A DNA stretch of 64,000 nt from Bradyrhizobium quebecense (lineage in GTDB: Bacteria > Pseudomonadota > Alphaproteobacteria > Rhizobiales > Xanthobacteraceae): contig NZ_CP088022.1 in assembly GCF_013373795.3 (NCBI RefSeq), positions 4,092,001 through 4,156,000 on the forward strand, given 5' to 3'. Of this stretch, positions 7,421 through 16,125 are shown piece by piece (within the stretch, counting starts at the first letter, position 1; every line of letters starts with the position of its first letter). A program made the position numbers and the translations under genes. A model generated the notes under the pieces. The model was not told where the DNA came from and made no database searches. It saw nothing but the letters and a program-made list of their open reading frames with translations.

Positions 7421-9877
7421 ATGGACGTCATTCGCAGTGCGCTTGTCGGCTCCTGTCTTCTCGCCCTCGGTTGGGGCTCGGCTTCAGCTCAACAAGTCAC
7501 GGATGTACCGGGTTCTCCCAGCGCCACAACCACGATCGACGGAAAGCAGCTGCCGCCGCCCGACCCGAAATTCGGCGGCATCATCAAGGAGAAAGCCTCC
7601 GACTCGACACCTTGGTGGGCTCCGCGCGTGGTGCCTCCGAAAGGCGCGCCAAACGTGCTGCTCATCATGACAGATGATCAGGGCTTCGGTGCGCCAAGCA
7701 CATTCGGCGGCGTCATCCCCACGCCTGCGATGGATCGCATCGCAAAGGCCGGTCTGCGCTACACCAATTTTCATTCCACCTCGCTGTGCTCGCCGACGCG
7801 GGCGGCCCTTATTACGGGGCGCAACCATCACTCGGTCGGCTTCGGGGTGGTCGGCGAAGTTGCGACGGGTTTCCCGGGCTACGACTCGATCATCCCGATT
7901 GAAAAGGGCACCATTGGCACGACCCTGAAGGCCAACGGATATGCAACGTCGTGGTTCGGCAAGGACCATAACACGCCCTCTTACCAGTCGAGCCAAGCCG
8001 GGCCGTTCAATCAATGGCCCAGCGGCATGGGTTTCGATTATTTCTATGGCTTCGTCGGCGGCGACGCCAGCCAGTGGCAACCGAACCTGTTCCGCAACAC
8101 CACGGCCATCTATCCGTTCGAGGGTAATCCCAAGTGGAATCTAGAAACGGCGATGGCCGACGACGCCATCCAGCACATAAAGCAGCTCAAGGAGATCGCA
8201 CCGGACCAACCGTTCTTTGTCTATTACGTGCCGGGCGCCACCCATGCGCCGCATCATCCGACGCCGGAATGGATCAAGAAGATCGGCGATATGCACCTGT
8301 TCGACGGCGGTTGGAACAAGGTGCGTGAGACCATATTTGCCAATCAAAAGCGCCTGGGCATCATGCCCGAAAACGCCAAGCTGACGCCGTGGCCGAAGGA
8401 ATTGCCGCAGTGGGATTCTCTCGGTTTCGAGGAGAAAAAGCTCTTCATTAAGCAAGCTGATGTCTATGGCGCTTACCTCGCCTACGCCGACAACGAGATC
8501 GGCCGGGTCATCCAGGCCGTCGAAGACCTCGGCGAGCTCGACAATACCCTGATCATCTATATCGGCGGCGATAACGGCGCGAGCGCCGAAGGCATGCTCA
8601 ATGGCACGCCGAACGAATTCACCACGTTCAATGGCGTCGAAGTTCCGGTTAAAGACCAGTTTCTCTGGTATCCGTTCTGGGGATCGGACAGGACCTTCCC
8701 GCATTATGCGGCAGAATGGGCGTGGGCGATGGATACACCGTTCAAATGGGTGAAGCAGGTGCCGTCGCACTTCGGCGGCACGGCACAGGGCATGGTCATG
8801 TCCTGGCCCGGCCACATCAACGATGTGGGCAGCATCCGCAGCCAATTCCATCACGTCATCGACATCGTGCCGACCATCCTTGAGGCGACGGGCATTCCGC
8901 AACCGGACACGGTCAACGGCATCAAGCAGATCCCCATCGAGGGGGTGAGCATGATGTACGCGTGGGATAAGGCAAACGCCAACGCAACGAGCAAGCACAC
9001 GACGCAATACTTCGAGATGCTCGGCAATCGCGCGATCTATAGCAATGGGTGGGTGGCGGCCACGACGCCGGCGACGCTCCCGTGGGAGCTAAGCTCCGCT
9101 ACGCCTCCAGATGTGATCACCGGCTACAATTGGGAACTCTACAACGTCCAGGAGGATCCAACCCAGTTCAACGATCTGGCCGCCAAGATGCCGGACAAGC
9201 TCAAGCAGATGCAGGAGCTGTTCTACTCCGAGGCGAAGAAATACAACGTGCTGCCGCTCGACAACTCGACGCTGGCGCGCTGGAACGCGCCGCGCCCAAA
9301 TCTCACGGCGGGACGAACGGTCTTCACCTATTCGGGCGAACTGAGTGGTGTGCCCGCAAGTGCGGCACCGAGCATCCTGGGCAAGTCCTACACCATCACG
9401 GCTGAGGTCACGATCCCAGAGGGCGGCGCAGAAGGCATGATCGTCACTGAGGGCGGACGCTTCGGCGGCTATGGCCTGTTCCTGAGCAAGGGTGAAGCCG
9501 GCATTGGCCGCGGCAAGGCGGTGTTCCTCTACAACCTGCTCGATCTCAAGCGCACCATGTGGGAAGGGCCGGAATTAAGCGCAGGCAAGCACATCATCGT
9601 CTTCGACTTCAGATGCGACGGTCCAGGATTAGGCAAGGGCGGGACCGGCGTACTGTCCGTGGACGGAAAGGAAGAGGCCAGGGAAACCATGAAGAATACC
9701 ATCCCCGTCACCTTCCCGGAGGACGAAACTTTCGATGTCGGCTTGGACACCCGCTCCGGCGTCGCAATGATCGAGTACCGCTACGAACCACCATTCAAGT
9801 TCACCGGCAAGATCGACAAACTGACCTTTAAGCTCGAACCGTTCACACCGGAGCAAGAGGCCAAGGCGAAGCCGTAA
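7421..9877 (+). CDS. Secreted arylsulfatase 2
   Basis: 818 residues from the ATG at 7421, chosen because AGGAG at 7408-7412 lies 8 nt upstream. The longer in-frame start at 7343 falls inside a regulatory palindrome. The signal peptide ends near SASAQQ. The modification motif is LCSPTRAALITGR (Cys 123), with metal-binding LIMTDDQG before it and GGDNGAS in the second half. It shares layout and the C-terminal beta-rich domain with sulfatase 1 (for example LCSPTR, GRFGG and HSVDIVPTI/HHVIDIVPTI), so the two are diverged paralogues. The substrate is unknown. Differences in the central region suggest distinct sulfate esters. Confidence 0.88.
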   Translation: MDVIRSALVGSCLLALGWGSASAQQVTDVPGSPSATTTIDGKQLPPPDPKFGGIIKEKASDSTPWWAPRVVPPKGAPNVLLIMTDDQGFGAPSTFGGVIPTPAMDRIAKAGLRYTNFHSTSLCSPTRAALITGRNHHSVGFGVVGEVATGFPGYDSIIPIEKGTIGTTLKANGYATSWFGKDHNTPSYQSSQAGPFNQWPSGMGFDYFYGFVGGDASQWQPNLFRNTTAIYPFEGNPKWNLETAMADDAIQHIKQLKEIAPDQPFFVYYVPGATHAPHHPTPEWIKKIGDMHLFDGGWNKVRETIFANQKRLGIMPENAKLTPWPKELPQWDSLGFEEKKLFIKQADVYGAYLAYADNEIGRVIQAVEDLGELDNTLIIYIGGDNGASAEGMLNGTPNEFTTFNGVEVPVKDQFLWYPFWGSDRTFPHYAAEWAWAMDTPFKWVKQVPSHFGGTAQGMVMSWPGHINDVGSIRSQFHHVIDIVPTILEATGIPQPDTVNGIKQIPIEGVSMMYAWDKANANATSKHTTQYFEMLGNRAIYSNGWVAATTPATLPWELSSATPPDVITGYNWELYNVQEDPTQFNDLAAKMPDKLKQMQELFYSEAKKYNVLPLDNSTLARWNAPRPNLTAGRTVFTYSGELSGVPASAAPSILGKSYTITAEVTIPEGGAEGMIVTEGGRFGGYGLFLSKGEAGIGRGKAVFLYNLLDLKRTMWEGPELSAGKHIIVFDFRCDGPGLGKGGTGVLSVDGKEEARETMKNTIPVTFPEDETFDVGLDTRSGVAMIEYRYEPPFKFTGKIDKLTFKLEPFTPEQEAKAKP

Positions 9878-9920
9878 CAGCGCCGGTCATTGCTTGTTGC
9901 CTCGCACGGCGGGCGAAACG

Positions 9921-10253
9921 ATGAAGAAAGCTCTGACTTTCGCCGCTGTCGCCGAGGCCTCTACCGGGCTGGCATTATTGATCGCCCCTGCGCTGGTCGG
10001 GCAGTTGTTGCTGGGTGAACGGCTAACAGGCCTCGCAGTACCTGTTGCGCGCGTTGCAGGCATTGCCTTGGTCGCTTTGGGGATCGCGTGCTGGCCAGGG
10101 CCGCCGCTCGCCGGGATGTTGAGCTATAGCCTGTTAGTCGGATTGTACCTTGGATACCTTGGCTTAGTAGGAGGAGCGACCGGCCTTTTGCTGTGGCCCG
10201 CCGTCGCTCTTCACTTGCTCCTTGCCGCGCTCTTAAGTCGGGTGACCAAATGA
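9921..10253 (+). CDS. Small hypothetical membrane protein
   Basis: 110 residues with an MKKALTF start and three to four hydrophobic helices with many Gly, Ala and Leu (GLALLIAPALVGQLLLG, GIALVALGIACW, LVGLYLGYLGLVGGATGLLLW). No catalytic motif is visible. An in-frame TTG at 9894 would add nine residues, but the ATG is more likely. It follows sulfatase 2 by 43 bp and may be co-transcribed with it. Function unknown. Confidence 0.6.
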   Translation: MKKALTFAAVAEASTGLALLIAPALVGQLLLGERLTGLAVPVARVAGIALVALGIACWPGPPLAGMLSYSLLVGLYLGYLGLVGGATGLLLWPAVALHLLLAALLSRVTK

Positions 10254-10487
10254 CTGCTTCTTGCCCATCGCGTCAGTTGGCGCAATGCGGCGACATGTCC
10301 GGAGTTGAGGGTAGACCAGAAATAGCTGGCCGACTGCAAAGACGACGCGATTGACCCATCGCGTCATCTGCAGCTGCCGACGGCGCACAGTCATATCGCT
10401 GCCGCCGAACGGCGGATACACCATAGCGTCGTGTAACAGTAGCGCGCGAACCCGCCATCTGAAGCGGATTTAACCGATGAGCCCTCT

Positions 10488-11408
10488 TCATCCGCGCTTC
10501 GACAGCATCTCTTGGAGCATTGCCTCAACCGAGTACGGCGAAATCCCAAGTTCGACAAAGCCAGGCATCTCCGGCGATGACACGGTGTCGATCTGCATGA
10601 GCTCCACCTGATTGCGCGTGAGAAGTGGCTCCGGGAGTATTTCGGAGGCCCATGCCAGCACGTGCCAAACGGCGAACGGGATGGGGACCAGGATGGGCGC
10701 GAGATCAGCCTGGCGCGCGACGATTCCGACCAATTCCTCGTAAGAGTGGACGCGAGGGCCGCCGCACTCGAAGATCGTCGGTCGCGTCTCGGCTCGCTGG
10801 ATGATCCGAACCGTCGCTTCCGCCACATCTTCCACATAGGCAGGCTGCAGACTCATCAAGCCGCTGCCGAACATCGGGTAGATTGGGAGCCGGCGGAGAA
10901 GCTTGAGGATGGTCGTGACGAACGCATCGTCCGGTCCGAACATGACGGCCGGTCGGATGATATATGCGTCGGCGAAGGCAGCCCCGACCACCAATTCGCC
11001 TTCGCCACGCGCTCGGATGTACCGCGATTGAGACGCGGCATCGGCGCCGATGCCTGAAATGTGAACGAGCCTTTTGACTCCGGTCCGGCGCGCTTGGGCT
11101 GCTACCCGTTGGGCGGCTTCGACATGAACGGAATGAAACGTCTCCCGACCGTGCTCGACGTAAAGGCTGACCGCGTTTACGGCGGCGTAAGCGCCGGCAA
11201 GTGCATCCGCGACAGACCGTGCGTCGTGAATATCGGCCTGGACCAATTGAAGTTGCGGATCATGAGGGCCAGACTGATTGCGCCCGCGATCTGGATGCCT
11301 TGACGCGATCCGGACGGGAAACTCGCGATCGCGCAGATGCTGAACGATGCGGCGGCCGAGAAAACCGGTTCCGCCGAATACGGTGACGGTGCGACCGTTC
11401 GTTGCCAT
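10488..11408 (-). CDS. NDUFA9/NmrA-like NAD(P)-binding reductase
   Basis: 306 residues of the extended/atypical short-chain dehydrogenase fold. The Rossmann motif GGTGFLGRR sits at residues 12-20 and a dinucleotide-selecting ASRHPDRG follows the second strand. The family Tyr/Lys catalytic pair is not evident (VSLYVEHGRET). This matches complex I NDUFA9-like and NmrA-like proteins, which often act as NAD(P)H sensors or assembly factors. The segment VFGPDDAFVTTILKLLRRLPIYPMFG, split by the fold, is the characteristic NDUFA9-like middle region. Single gene, convergent with the plus-strand membrane protein. Confidence 0.75.
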   Translation of the reverse strand: MATNGRTVTVFGGTGFLGRRIVQHLRDREFPVRIASRHPDRGRNQSGPHDPQLQLVQADIHDARSVADALAGAYAAVNAVSLYVEHGRETFHSVHVEAAQRVAAQARRTGVKRLVHISGIGADAASQSRYIRARGEGELVVGAAFADAYIIRPAVMFGPDDAFVTTILKLLRRLPIYPMFGSGLMSLQPAYVEDVAEATVRIIQRAETRPTIFECGGPRVHSYEELVGIVARQADLAPILVPIPFAVWHVLAWASEILPEPLLTRNQVELMQIDTVSSPEMPGFVELGISPYSVEAMLQEMLSKRG

Positions 11409-11531
11409 CCGTTGATCTTTGCTCGAGAGACCGCGCCATAGCCCGAGCCGAAGCTGACGTCAGGGCGATGGCCGTCTGTCGGAACAATACCCTCTCGCAG
11501 CGACTATTGGAATGCAGGCTGCTTCGATCCG

Positions 11532-11900
11532 CTATTGGACGGAAGCCGGAAGCAAAGGTCGAGCGAAACTGAGTTCGTGGCCGTCGGGATCAACCAGGTG
11601 GAAGAAGCGCTCACCCCATTCGGCATCGCGGGGCACGGTCGCCGGCTTGTAACCTGCCGCGAGCGCACGTTCGTAAAGCGCGTCAACATCGGTGACGTAG
11701 AAGATGACCCGACCCCACCAGGACCAGCGTCGTTCGGCAGGTTGGTCGATGAGGTTGAGGTAGCTCGTACCTACTCGAAAGCTAGTGAACGACGACCATT
11801 CGCCGCCATGCAGTACCTCAAACCCCAGCGCACGGTAGAATTGGACGGCCCGTGGCATTTCATGCGTGCCGAGTGTGACCGCGCTGACTCCCTCGATCAT
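11532..11900 (-). CDS. VOC-family (glyoxalase/bleomycin-resistance-like) protein
   Basis: 122 residues containing one vicinal-oxygen-chelate domain: VTLGTHEMPRAVQFYRALGFEV at the start and FHLVDPDGHELSFARP at the end, the classic first and last blocks. Metal-ligand positions (a His/Glu per repeat) are partly kept (Glu in DGHELSF). Family members include glyoxalases, dioxygenases and drug-binding resistance proteins, so the substrate is open. The ATG at 11900 is used, and an in-frame TTG lies two codons earlier. Its start overlaps the stop of an upstream small frame as ATGA. Confidence 0.75.
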   Translation of the reverse strand: MIEGVSAVTLGTHEMPRAVQFYRALGFEVLHGGEWSSFTSFRVGTSYLNLIDQPAERRWSWWGRVIFYVTDVDALYERALAAGYKPATVPRDAEWGERFFHLVDPDGHELSFARPLLPASVQ

Positions 11901-12067
11901 GGCCAAACTCCCCTGTTCGATTTCGCTGCGCCTTTTTTTGCCGCGGCAGCGGGATTAACCTCCACCTCATGTGTGACGAACGGCAGCAAGTCAATGCCGA
12001 GCAGCCCTTTCCACGCGTCGCCGCTCACGGCGAACGGTAGACGTCCCAAACAGTTCGGACCGAACAT
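11897..12067 (-). CDS. Possible small CDS coupled to the VOC gene
   Basis: A 56-residue frame starting MFGPNCLGRLPF and ending with a Lys/Ala-rich tail. Its TGA overlaps the VOC ATG in the sequence ATGA, the usual sign of translational coupling. The middle (WKGLLGIDLLPFVTHEVEV) is plausible protein. No clear ribosome binding site precedes the ATG and I recognise no family. It could equally be leader sequence. Confidence 0.3.
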   Translation of the reverse strand: MFGPNCLGRLPFAVSGDAWKGLLGIDLLPFVTHEVEVNPAAAAKKGAAKSNRGVWP

Positions 12068-12126
12068 GGAGAGGCTCTAAACTTTAGCCAGTCGATCCGA
12101 ACAGCACACGCGAAAAGGAGCAGAGC

Positions 12127-12609
12127 ATGAGGGGCGATAAAAATGTTATCGAATACCTGAACAAAGCGCTTCGCCACGAGCTCACCGCGGTGAACCAATA
12201 CTGGCTGCACTACCGCCTGCTCGACAATTGGGGCTACAAGGTGCTGGCCAAGATGTGGCGCAAGGAATCGATTGAAGAGATGCAACATGCAGACAAGCTC
12301 ATCGAACGCATTATCTTCCTCGATGGATCTCCCAATATGCAGACGCTGGAATCCCTTCATATCGGGAAGACCGTGAAGGGCGTGCTCGATAGCGACTTGC
12401 AAGCCGAATTGTCGGCGCGCTCCCTCTACGCTGAAGCCGCGACCCATTGCCATCAGGTCGAAGACTACGTGACACGGGATCTGTTTGAGCAACTCATGCA
12501 CGATGAGGAAGAGCATATCGATTTTTTGGAAACCCAGATCGAACTCGTCGCGAGGATCGGTCTTGAGCTATATGCCCAGCGTCATATCGGAGAGCTCGAC
12601 AAGGACTAA
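12127..12609 (+). CDS. bfr: Bacterioferritin
   Basis: 160 residues, the normal family length. Ferroxidase ligands are visible: Glu in ALRHELTAVNQY (~18), Glu/His in RKESIEEMQHADK (~51/54), and later Glu residues in AEAATHCHQVEDY and LMHDEEEHIDFL. The Met in EEMQHAD matches the axial haem ligand Met52 of E. coli Bfr. The protein forms a 24-subunit shell that oxidises Fe(II) and stores iron. AAGGAG lies 7-8 nt before the ATG. It stands alone in the strand layout, with no adjacent bfd-like ferredoxin seen. Confidence 0.95.
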   Translation: MRGDKNVIEYLNKALRHELTAVNQYWLHYRLLDNWGYKVLAKMWRKESIEEMQHADKLIERIIFLDGSPNMQTLESLHIGKTVKGVLDSDLQAELSARSLYAEAATHCHQVEDYVTRDLFEQLMHDEEEHIDFLETQIELVARIGLELYAQRHIGELDKD

Positions 12610-12971
12610 AGTGCCAACAACTGCTTTGGCCCTTGTCAGTCATGCCGCGCTGGCTGACGAAGGTCCGTTCCGGCAAGGCTCATCGCCTCGTTAGAGTTGT
12701 GATCAATCTCAAGACCGCAAAAGCGCTCTGGGTTGAAGAGCCGGCAAGGCTACCCTCGCCAACGAGGGACCGAATAAGGGCTCCATCTGCTGCGATGCAT
12801 GAGCCTGAAGCTGGCCCTTCCCGAACCTCCGGCGAGGTCCGCCTTCTCGCCGCTGTCAGGGTGACAGCGGGCGTCAAGCGCCCCTCATCCAACTCCGATT
12901 TGTGAGAACACGGCCTAGCTAATTGGTCAGCGGCCACCATCGAGGCAAAGCCACGGGCAAAAGAATGCTGC
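12610..12971. other. Gene-poor gap after bacterioferritin
   Basis: 362 bp between two convergent genes. I see no supported gene. The only structure is the 21-bp perfect palindrome at 12850-12870. Confidence 0.5.
12850..12870. repeat. Perfect inverted repeat, 9-bp arms and 3-nt loop
   Basis: CCGCTGTCA-GGG-TGACAGCGG. It lies between the convergent bacterioferritin and GGDEF-EAL genes and has no T-run. It could act as an RNA hairpin at the 3' ends or as a protein site; nothing here decides. Confidence 0.4.
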
Positions 12972-15515
12972 CTAAAGGCGATTGCGTTTTGGCTGGATCC
13001 GGCACGCCTCGCGCTCGATGCCGGCCGCCACCAGCGGCGCCTTGTCGGCGGTGACGGGCGGGGAAAACACGAAGCCCTGCACCAGATCGCAATCGAGCCC
13101 GCCGAGCACGTCCACTTCGGCCGGCAATTCGGCTCCCTCCGCCACGACAGTCATGCCCAGGCCGTGCGACAGGGCGATGATGCCGCCGAGCAGCTTGCGC
13201 TTCTCCGGCGCGGTGGAAATGCCGTCCACGAAGGCGCGGTCCACCTTCAGCCAATGGAACGGCAGGCGCGTGAGATAGCCGAGCGAGGAATAGCCCGAGC
13301 CGAAATCGTCCAGCGCCAGCCGGACGCCGAGACCGGAGAGCGCCGTCAGCGTGCGGTTGATCCGCTGCTCGGTATGATCCACGAACAGGCTTTCGGTCAG
13401 CTCCAGGCAGAGCAGCTTCGCCGGAAAGCCGGTCTCCGCCAGCACCGCCGCGACGGCCGCATCGAAATCCACGTTCCAGATCTGCGCCGGCGAGACGTTG
13501 ACCGAGACGGAGCGCGGCGGCAACCCGGCATCGAGCCAGGCGCGGCCCTGCCGGCAGGCCTCGCGCAGCACCCACAGGCCGAGATCGACGATGAGCCCGG
13601 AGCTTTCGGCGATCGGGATGAACTCCGCCGGCGAGATTGGTCCGCGCTCGGGATGGGTCCAGCGCAGCAGCGCCTCGAAGCTGGTGACGCGGCCGGTCCT
13701 CAAGTCCACTTGCGGCTGGTAATGCGCCTGAAGGGTGCCGGCCTCAACCGCGTGGCGCAGATGCCGGCCGAGATCGAGCCTTTGATCGACTGCCTGGGCA
13801 TAGACCGGCTCGAACAGTTGCGCCCGGCCGCGCCCGGCCTCCTTGGCCATATAGAGCGCCAGGTCCGCATTGCGCACGGCGGTCTCCGCCGTCGCCCCAT
13901 GCTCCGGCAGGCGGGCGATGCCGATGGTGGCGCCGACGAAGGCCTCGCCCTCGGCGAGATCGACGGGGACGGACAGCTTGCCGATGAGCCGATCGGCAAG
14001 CCCGGTCAGCGCGGCGTCTGACATGCCGCGTCCCTCCGCCAGCACGGCGAATTCGTCGCCGCCGAGCCGGGCGATGAAAGCGCGCGGCCCCAGCTCCTGC
14101 CGCAGTGCCGCCGCTACCTGGATCAGCAATTTGTCGCCGGCGGCATGGCCGAGGGAATCATTGACCTCCTTGAAGCGATCGAGATCGATGAGCAGCAGCG
14201 CGGCGCCCCGGTCTTGCCGGGTGCAGCCCTCGATCAGGGCGGCGAGCTGGCGCGTGAACAGCGCGCGATTGGCGAGCCCGGTCAAAGGGTCGGTATAGGC
14301 GAGCTGCTCGAGTTGTCGCTCAGCCTCCTTGCGCTCGGTGACGTCCTGCACGGTGCCGATGATGCCGATGACCTTGTCGTGGGCAACCTCCGCCTTGCAG
14401 ATGACAGCCAGATCGCGGGCCGTGCCGTCCGCGTGCAGGATGCGCAGGTCGGTGGCCTCGGTCCTTCGGGTGCGGACGACCCTCCTCTGCAGGTCCTTGA
14501 AGCGGTCGGCGTCGCCGTCCAGGAAATAGGGCCTCATGCTGTCATCGGTCGGCTCGAACGTGTCGGGGCCGAAGCCGAGAAGCTGGTAGAGCTCGGGCGC
14601 CCAGGTCGTACGGCCGGTGTCCAGACGGTAGCTCCAGGTGCCGATCTTGCCGAGCCGATGGGCTTCCTCCAGCGCCCGCGTGCGCTGGTCGAGCAAAGCC
14701 TTGGCCGCCCTGAGCTGGGTGATGTCGCTGGACGTGCCGCGATAGCCGAGAAAGGTGCCATCATCGGCGTAGATAGGCTTGCCGCTGGTGCAGATACTGA
14801 CGCGCGACCCGTCCTCGCCGATCAGCGTATAGGTGAAGTCGCGAAAAGGGCGATGGGCCTCCATGTCGGCCCGGTGCCGCGCCATGGCCTCCCCGTCCTC
14901 GGGCGCATAAGCCAGTTCCCAGCGCGCCTTGCCGCCGGACGCCACCGTCTGGAAGGCCGCATTGCCGGCCAGCGATTTGGGATAGGGGAGCAGCCGGTGG
15001 GCAGCGTCGCTCTCCCAGCACCAGTCCGAGGCGGTAGAGACAAAATCGGCCAGCCGTTGCTCGCTCTCCGTCAGGCGCCGCAGCGCGGAGGTCTCCTCCG
15101 TGACGTCGCGGACGATGCCTGACACGCGCCGGACCTGACCGCGCGCGTCGAATTCCGGCTCGCCATGCACCACGCAGTCGAGCAGGCTGCCATCGGGACT
15201 GCGGAGCCGCGTCCGCACCGCATAGGGCCGCCCCTCCGCCCAGCAGGCCGCGTAATGCGCCTCCAGAACCTTCCGGCTTTCAGGCAGATAGCGCTCGCGC
15301 ACCGTGGCGATGGGAATGAAGCCGTCGACCGTTTCGAATTCGTAGAAGGCGGCGAGCTCGGGCGATATCCAGAAATCGGTTGCCGCGGCACTCTGCGACT
15401 CCCAGTAGCCCATGCGGGCCAATCTGATGGCGCACCGCAGCGATCGCTCCTCATGCCAGCGGCGGCGCGCTTCCCGGGTCGGGGCCTGCCCTTGCGACAA
15501 TCTGCGAGCGGCCAT
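12972..15515 (-). CDS. PAS-GGDEF-EAL c-di-GMP signalling protein
   Basis: 847 residues. The N-terminal half holds about three PAS/PAC-like sensor modules (for example GYRGTSSDITQL and GIIGTVQDVTERKEAERQ). Then comes GGDEF with an intact RLGGDEFAV motif near 510 and EAL with FEALLRWTHP near 610 and DDFGSGYSSLGYL near 730. Both synthase and phosphodiesterase motifs look intact. The RxxD inhibitory site expected five residues before GGDEF is absent (GPRA there). No transmembrane segment is obvious, so sensing is probably cytoplasmic through PAS domains. The promoter side carries two ACGCTAGC repeats. Confidence 0.9.
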   Translation of the reverse strand: MAARRLSQGQAPTREARRRWHEERSLRCAIRLARMGYWESQSAAATDFWISPELAAFYEFETVDGFIPIATVRERYLPESRKVLEAHYAACWAEGRPYAVRTRLRSPDGSLLDCVVHGEPEFDARGQVRRVSGIVRDVTEETSALRRLTESEQRLADFVSTASDWCWESDAAHRLLPYPKSLAGNAAFQTVASGGKARWELAYAPEDGEAMARHRADMEAHRPFRDFTYTLIGEDGSRVSICTSGKPIYADDGTFLGYRGTSSDITQLRAAKALLDQRTRALEEAHRLGKIGTWSYRLDTGRTTWAPELYQLLGFGPDTFEPTDDSMRPYFLDGDADRFKDLQRRVVRTRRTEATDLRILHADGTARDLAVICKAEVAHDKVIGIIGTVQDVTERKEAERQLEQLAYTDPLTGLANRALFTRQLAALIEGCTRQDRGAALLLIDLDRFKEVNDSLGHAAGDKLLIQVAAALRQELGPRAFIARLGGDEFAVLAEGRGMSDAALTGLADRLIGKLSVPVDLAEGEAFVGATIGIARLPEHGATAETAVRNADLALYMAKEAGRGRAQLFEPVYAQAVDQRLDLGRHLRHAVEAGTLQAHYQPQVDLRTGRVTSFEALLRWTHPERGPISPAEFIPIAESSGLIVDLGLWVLREACRQGRAWLDAGLPPRSVSVNVSPAQIWNVDFDAAVAAVLAETGFPAKLLCLELTESLFVDHTEQRINRTLTALSGLGVRLALDDFGSGYSSLGYLTRLPFHWLKVDRAFVDGISTAPEKRKLLGGIIALSHGLGMTVVAEGAELPAEVDVLGGLDCDLVQGFVFSPPVTADKAPLVAAGIEREACRIQPKRNRL

Positions 15516-15530
15516 CGGTCCCCAACTACA

Positions 15531-15559
15531 ACGCTAGCGTACGCAACTAATACGCTAGC
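15531..15559 (-). promoter_or_regulatory. ACGCTAGC direct repeats upstream of the GGDEF-EAL gene
   Basis: ACGCTAGC occurs at 15531-15538 and again at 15552-15559, a 21-bp period. The first copy is part of the perfect palindrome ACGCTAGCGT. The pair lies 16-44 bp upstream of the start codon, where an operator or the promoter itself would be. Confidence 0.4.
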
Positions 15560-15652
15560 ATAGAGCGCCACAACCTTGGAGCGACGGCGGCGACAAACCG
15601 GGGTTCTTCGGCATCTTTGGTGTAGTTTCGGTGAATTCTGCAACCGGCACCA

Positions 15653-15768
15653 AGTGTCCGGACGCGACTTGATCCGAACAGTTCTTCGCCACGCTCAAAC
15701 ACTGGTTGGTTAAAGCCGCGCAGCGAGCCATCGCGGCCGTCTGCGGTGCGACCGCTCCGATCACCCGA
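15653..15768 (+). pseudogene. Decayed IS630-family transposase C-terminal fragment
   Basis: In one frame the plus strand reads CPDAT-stop-SEQFFATLKHWLVKAAQRAI. This aligns residue for residue with the SPDLNPIEQ...LK block around the catalytic Glu of IS630 DDE transposases. An internal stop and mismatches show it is dead. No other part of the transposase is visible. It differs from the intact IS630 copy in this window, which reads [15 protein letters not shown]. Confidence 0.5.
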
Positions 15769-15790
15769 AGCCGTCGCACCACGCTTCTCG

Positions 15791-16027
15791 TCAGCGGATC
15801 CGCACCAGCTCCATATCGAGGTCGCCGGCGACGGCGGGCTCGATCTGGCAGCGCGAGATTCCGATATCGCGCAGCGTCCGGTCATCGAGCTGGCGCAGCG
15901 TCTTGATCGCCTCCCGGCGCACCCAATAGGTCGCGAGTGCATCGCCCCACACTCGGATCAATCGGAGCAATCCGCCCATCATGCTGGACCGCGCGGGCGA
16001 TGCGGTCGCTGAATATATCGTCGTCAT
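15791..16027 (-). CDS. DUF1127 small protein
   Basis: 78 residues starting MTTIYSATAS. The ATG at 16027 is chosen because AAGGAG lies six bases upstream on the minus strand. The core WVRREAIKTLRQLDDRTLRDIGISRCQIE is the DUF1127 Arg-rich helix pair (YjiS-like). Some alphaproteobacterial members bind RNA and tune phosphate, carbon or stress regulation. It is divergent from a MocR regulator across a repeat-rich 181-bp region, which suggests control by that regulator (inference). Confidence 0.85.
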   Translation of the reverse strand: MTTIYSATASPARSSMMGGLLRLIRVWGDALATYWVRREAIKTLRQLDDRTLRDIGISRCQIEPAVAGDLDMELVRIR

Positions 16028-16125
16028 TGTCATCTCCTTCGATGCCCAAACGGCAAAGCTATGCCGTTGACGCAAATGCCGTTTCGACACCTGCGCCGTA
16101 GTAACCTCGGATCGCTTGCGCGCTC

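Noticed and set aside
12697..12714. TTGTGATCAATCTCAA as a further FixK-type box
   Set aside because: The half-sites and spacing do not fit TTGA-N6-TCAA, and it lies downstream of bfr rather than before a start codon.
12680..12940. An 86-residue minus-strand frame after bfr
   Set aside because: No ribosome binding site, low-complexity Ala/Ser/Arg content and no neighbour logic. It spans the palindrome at 12850-12870.
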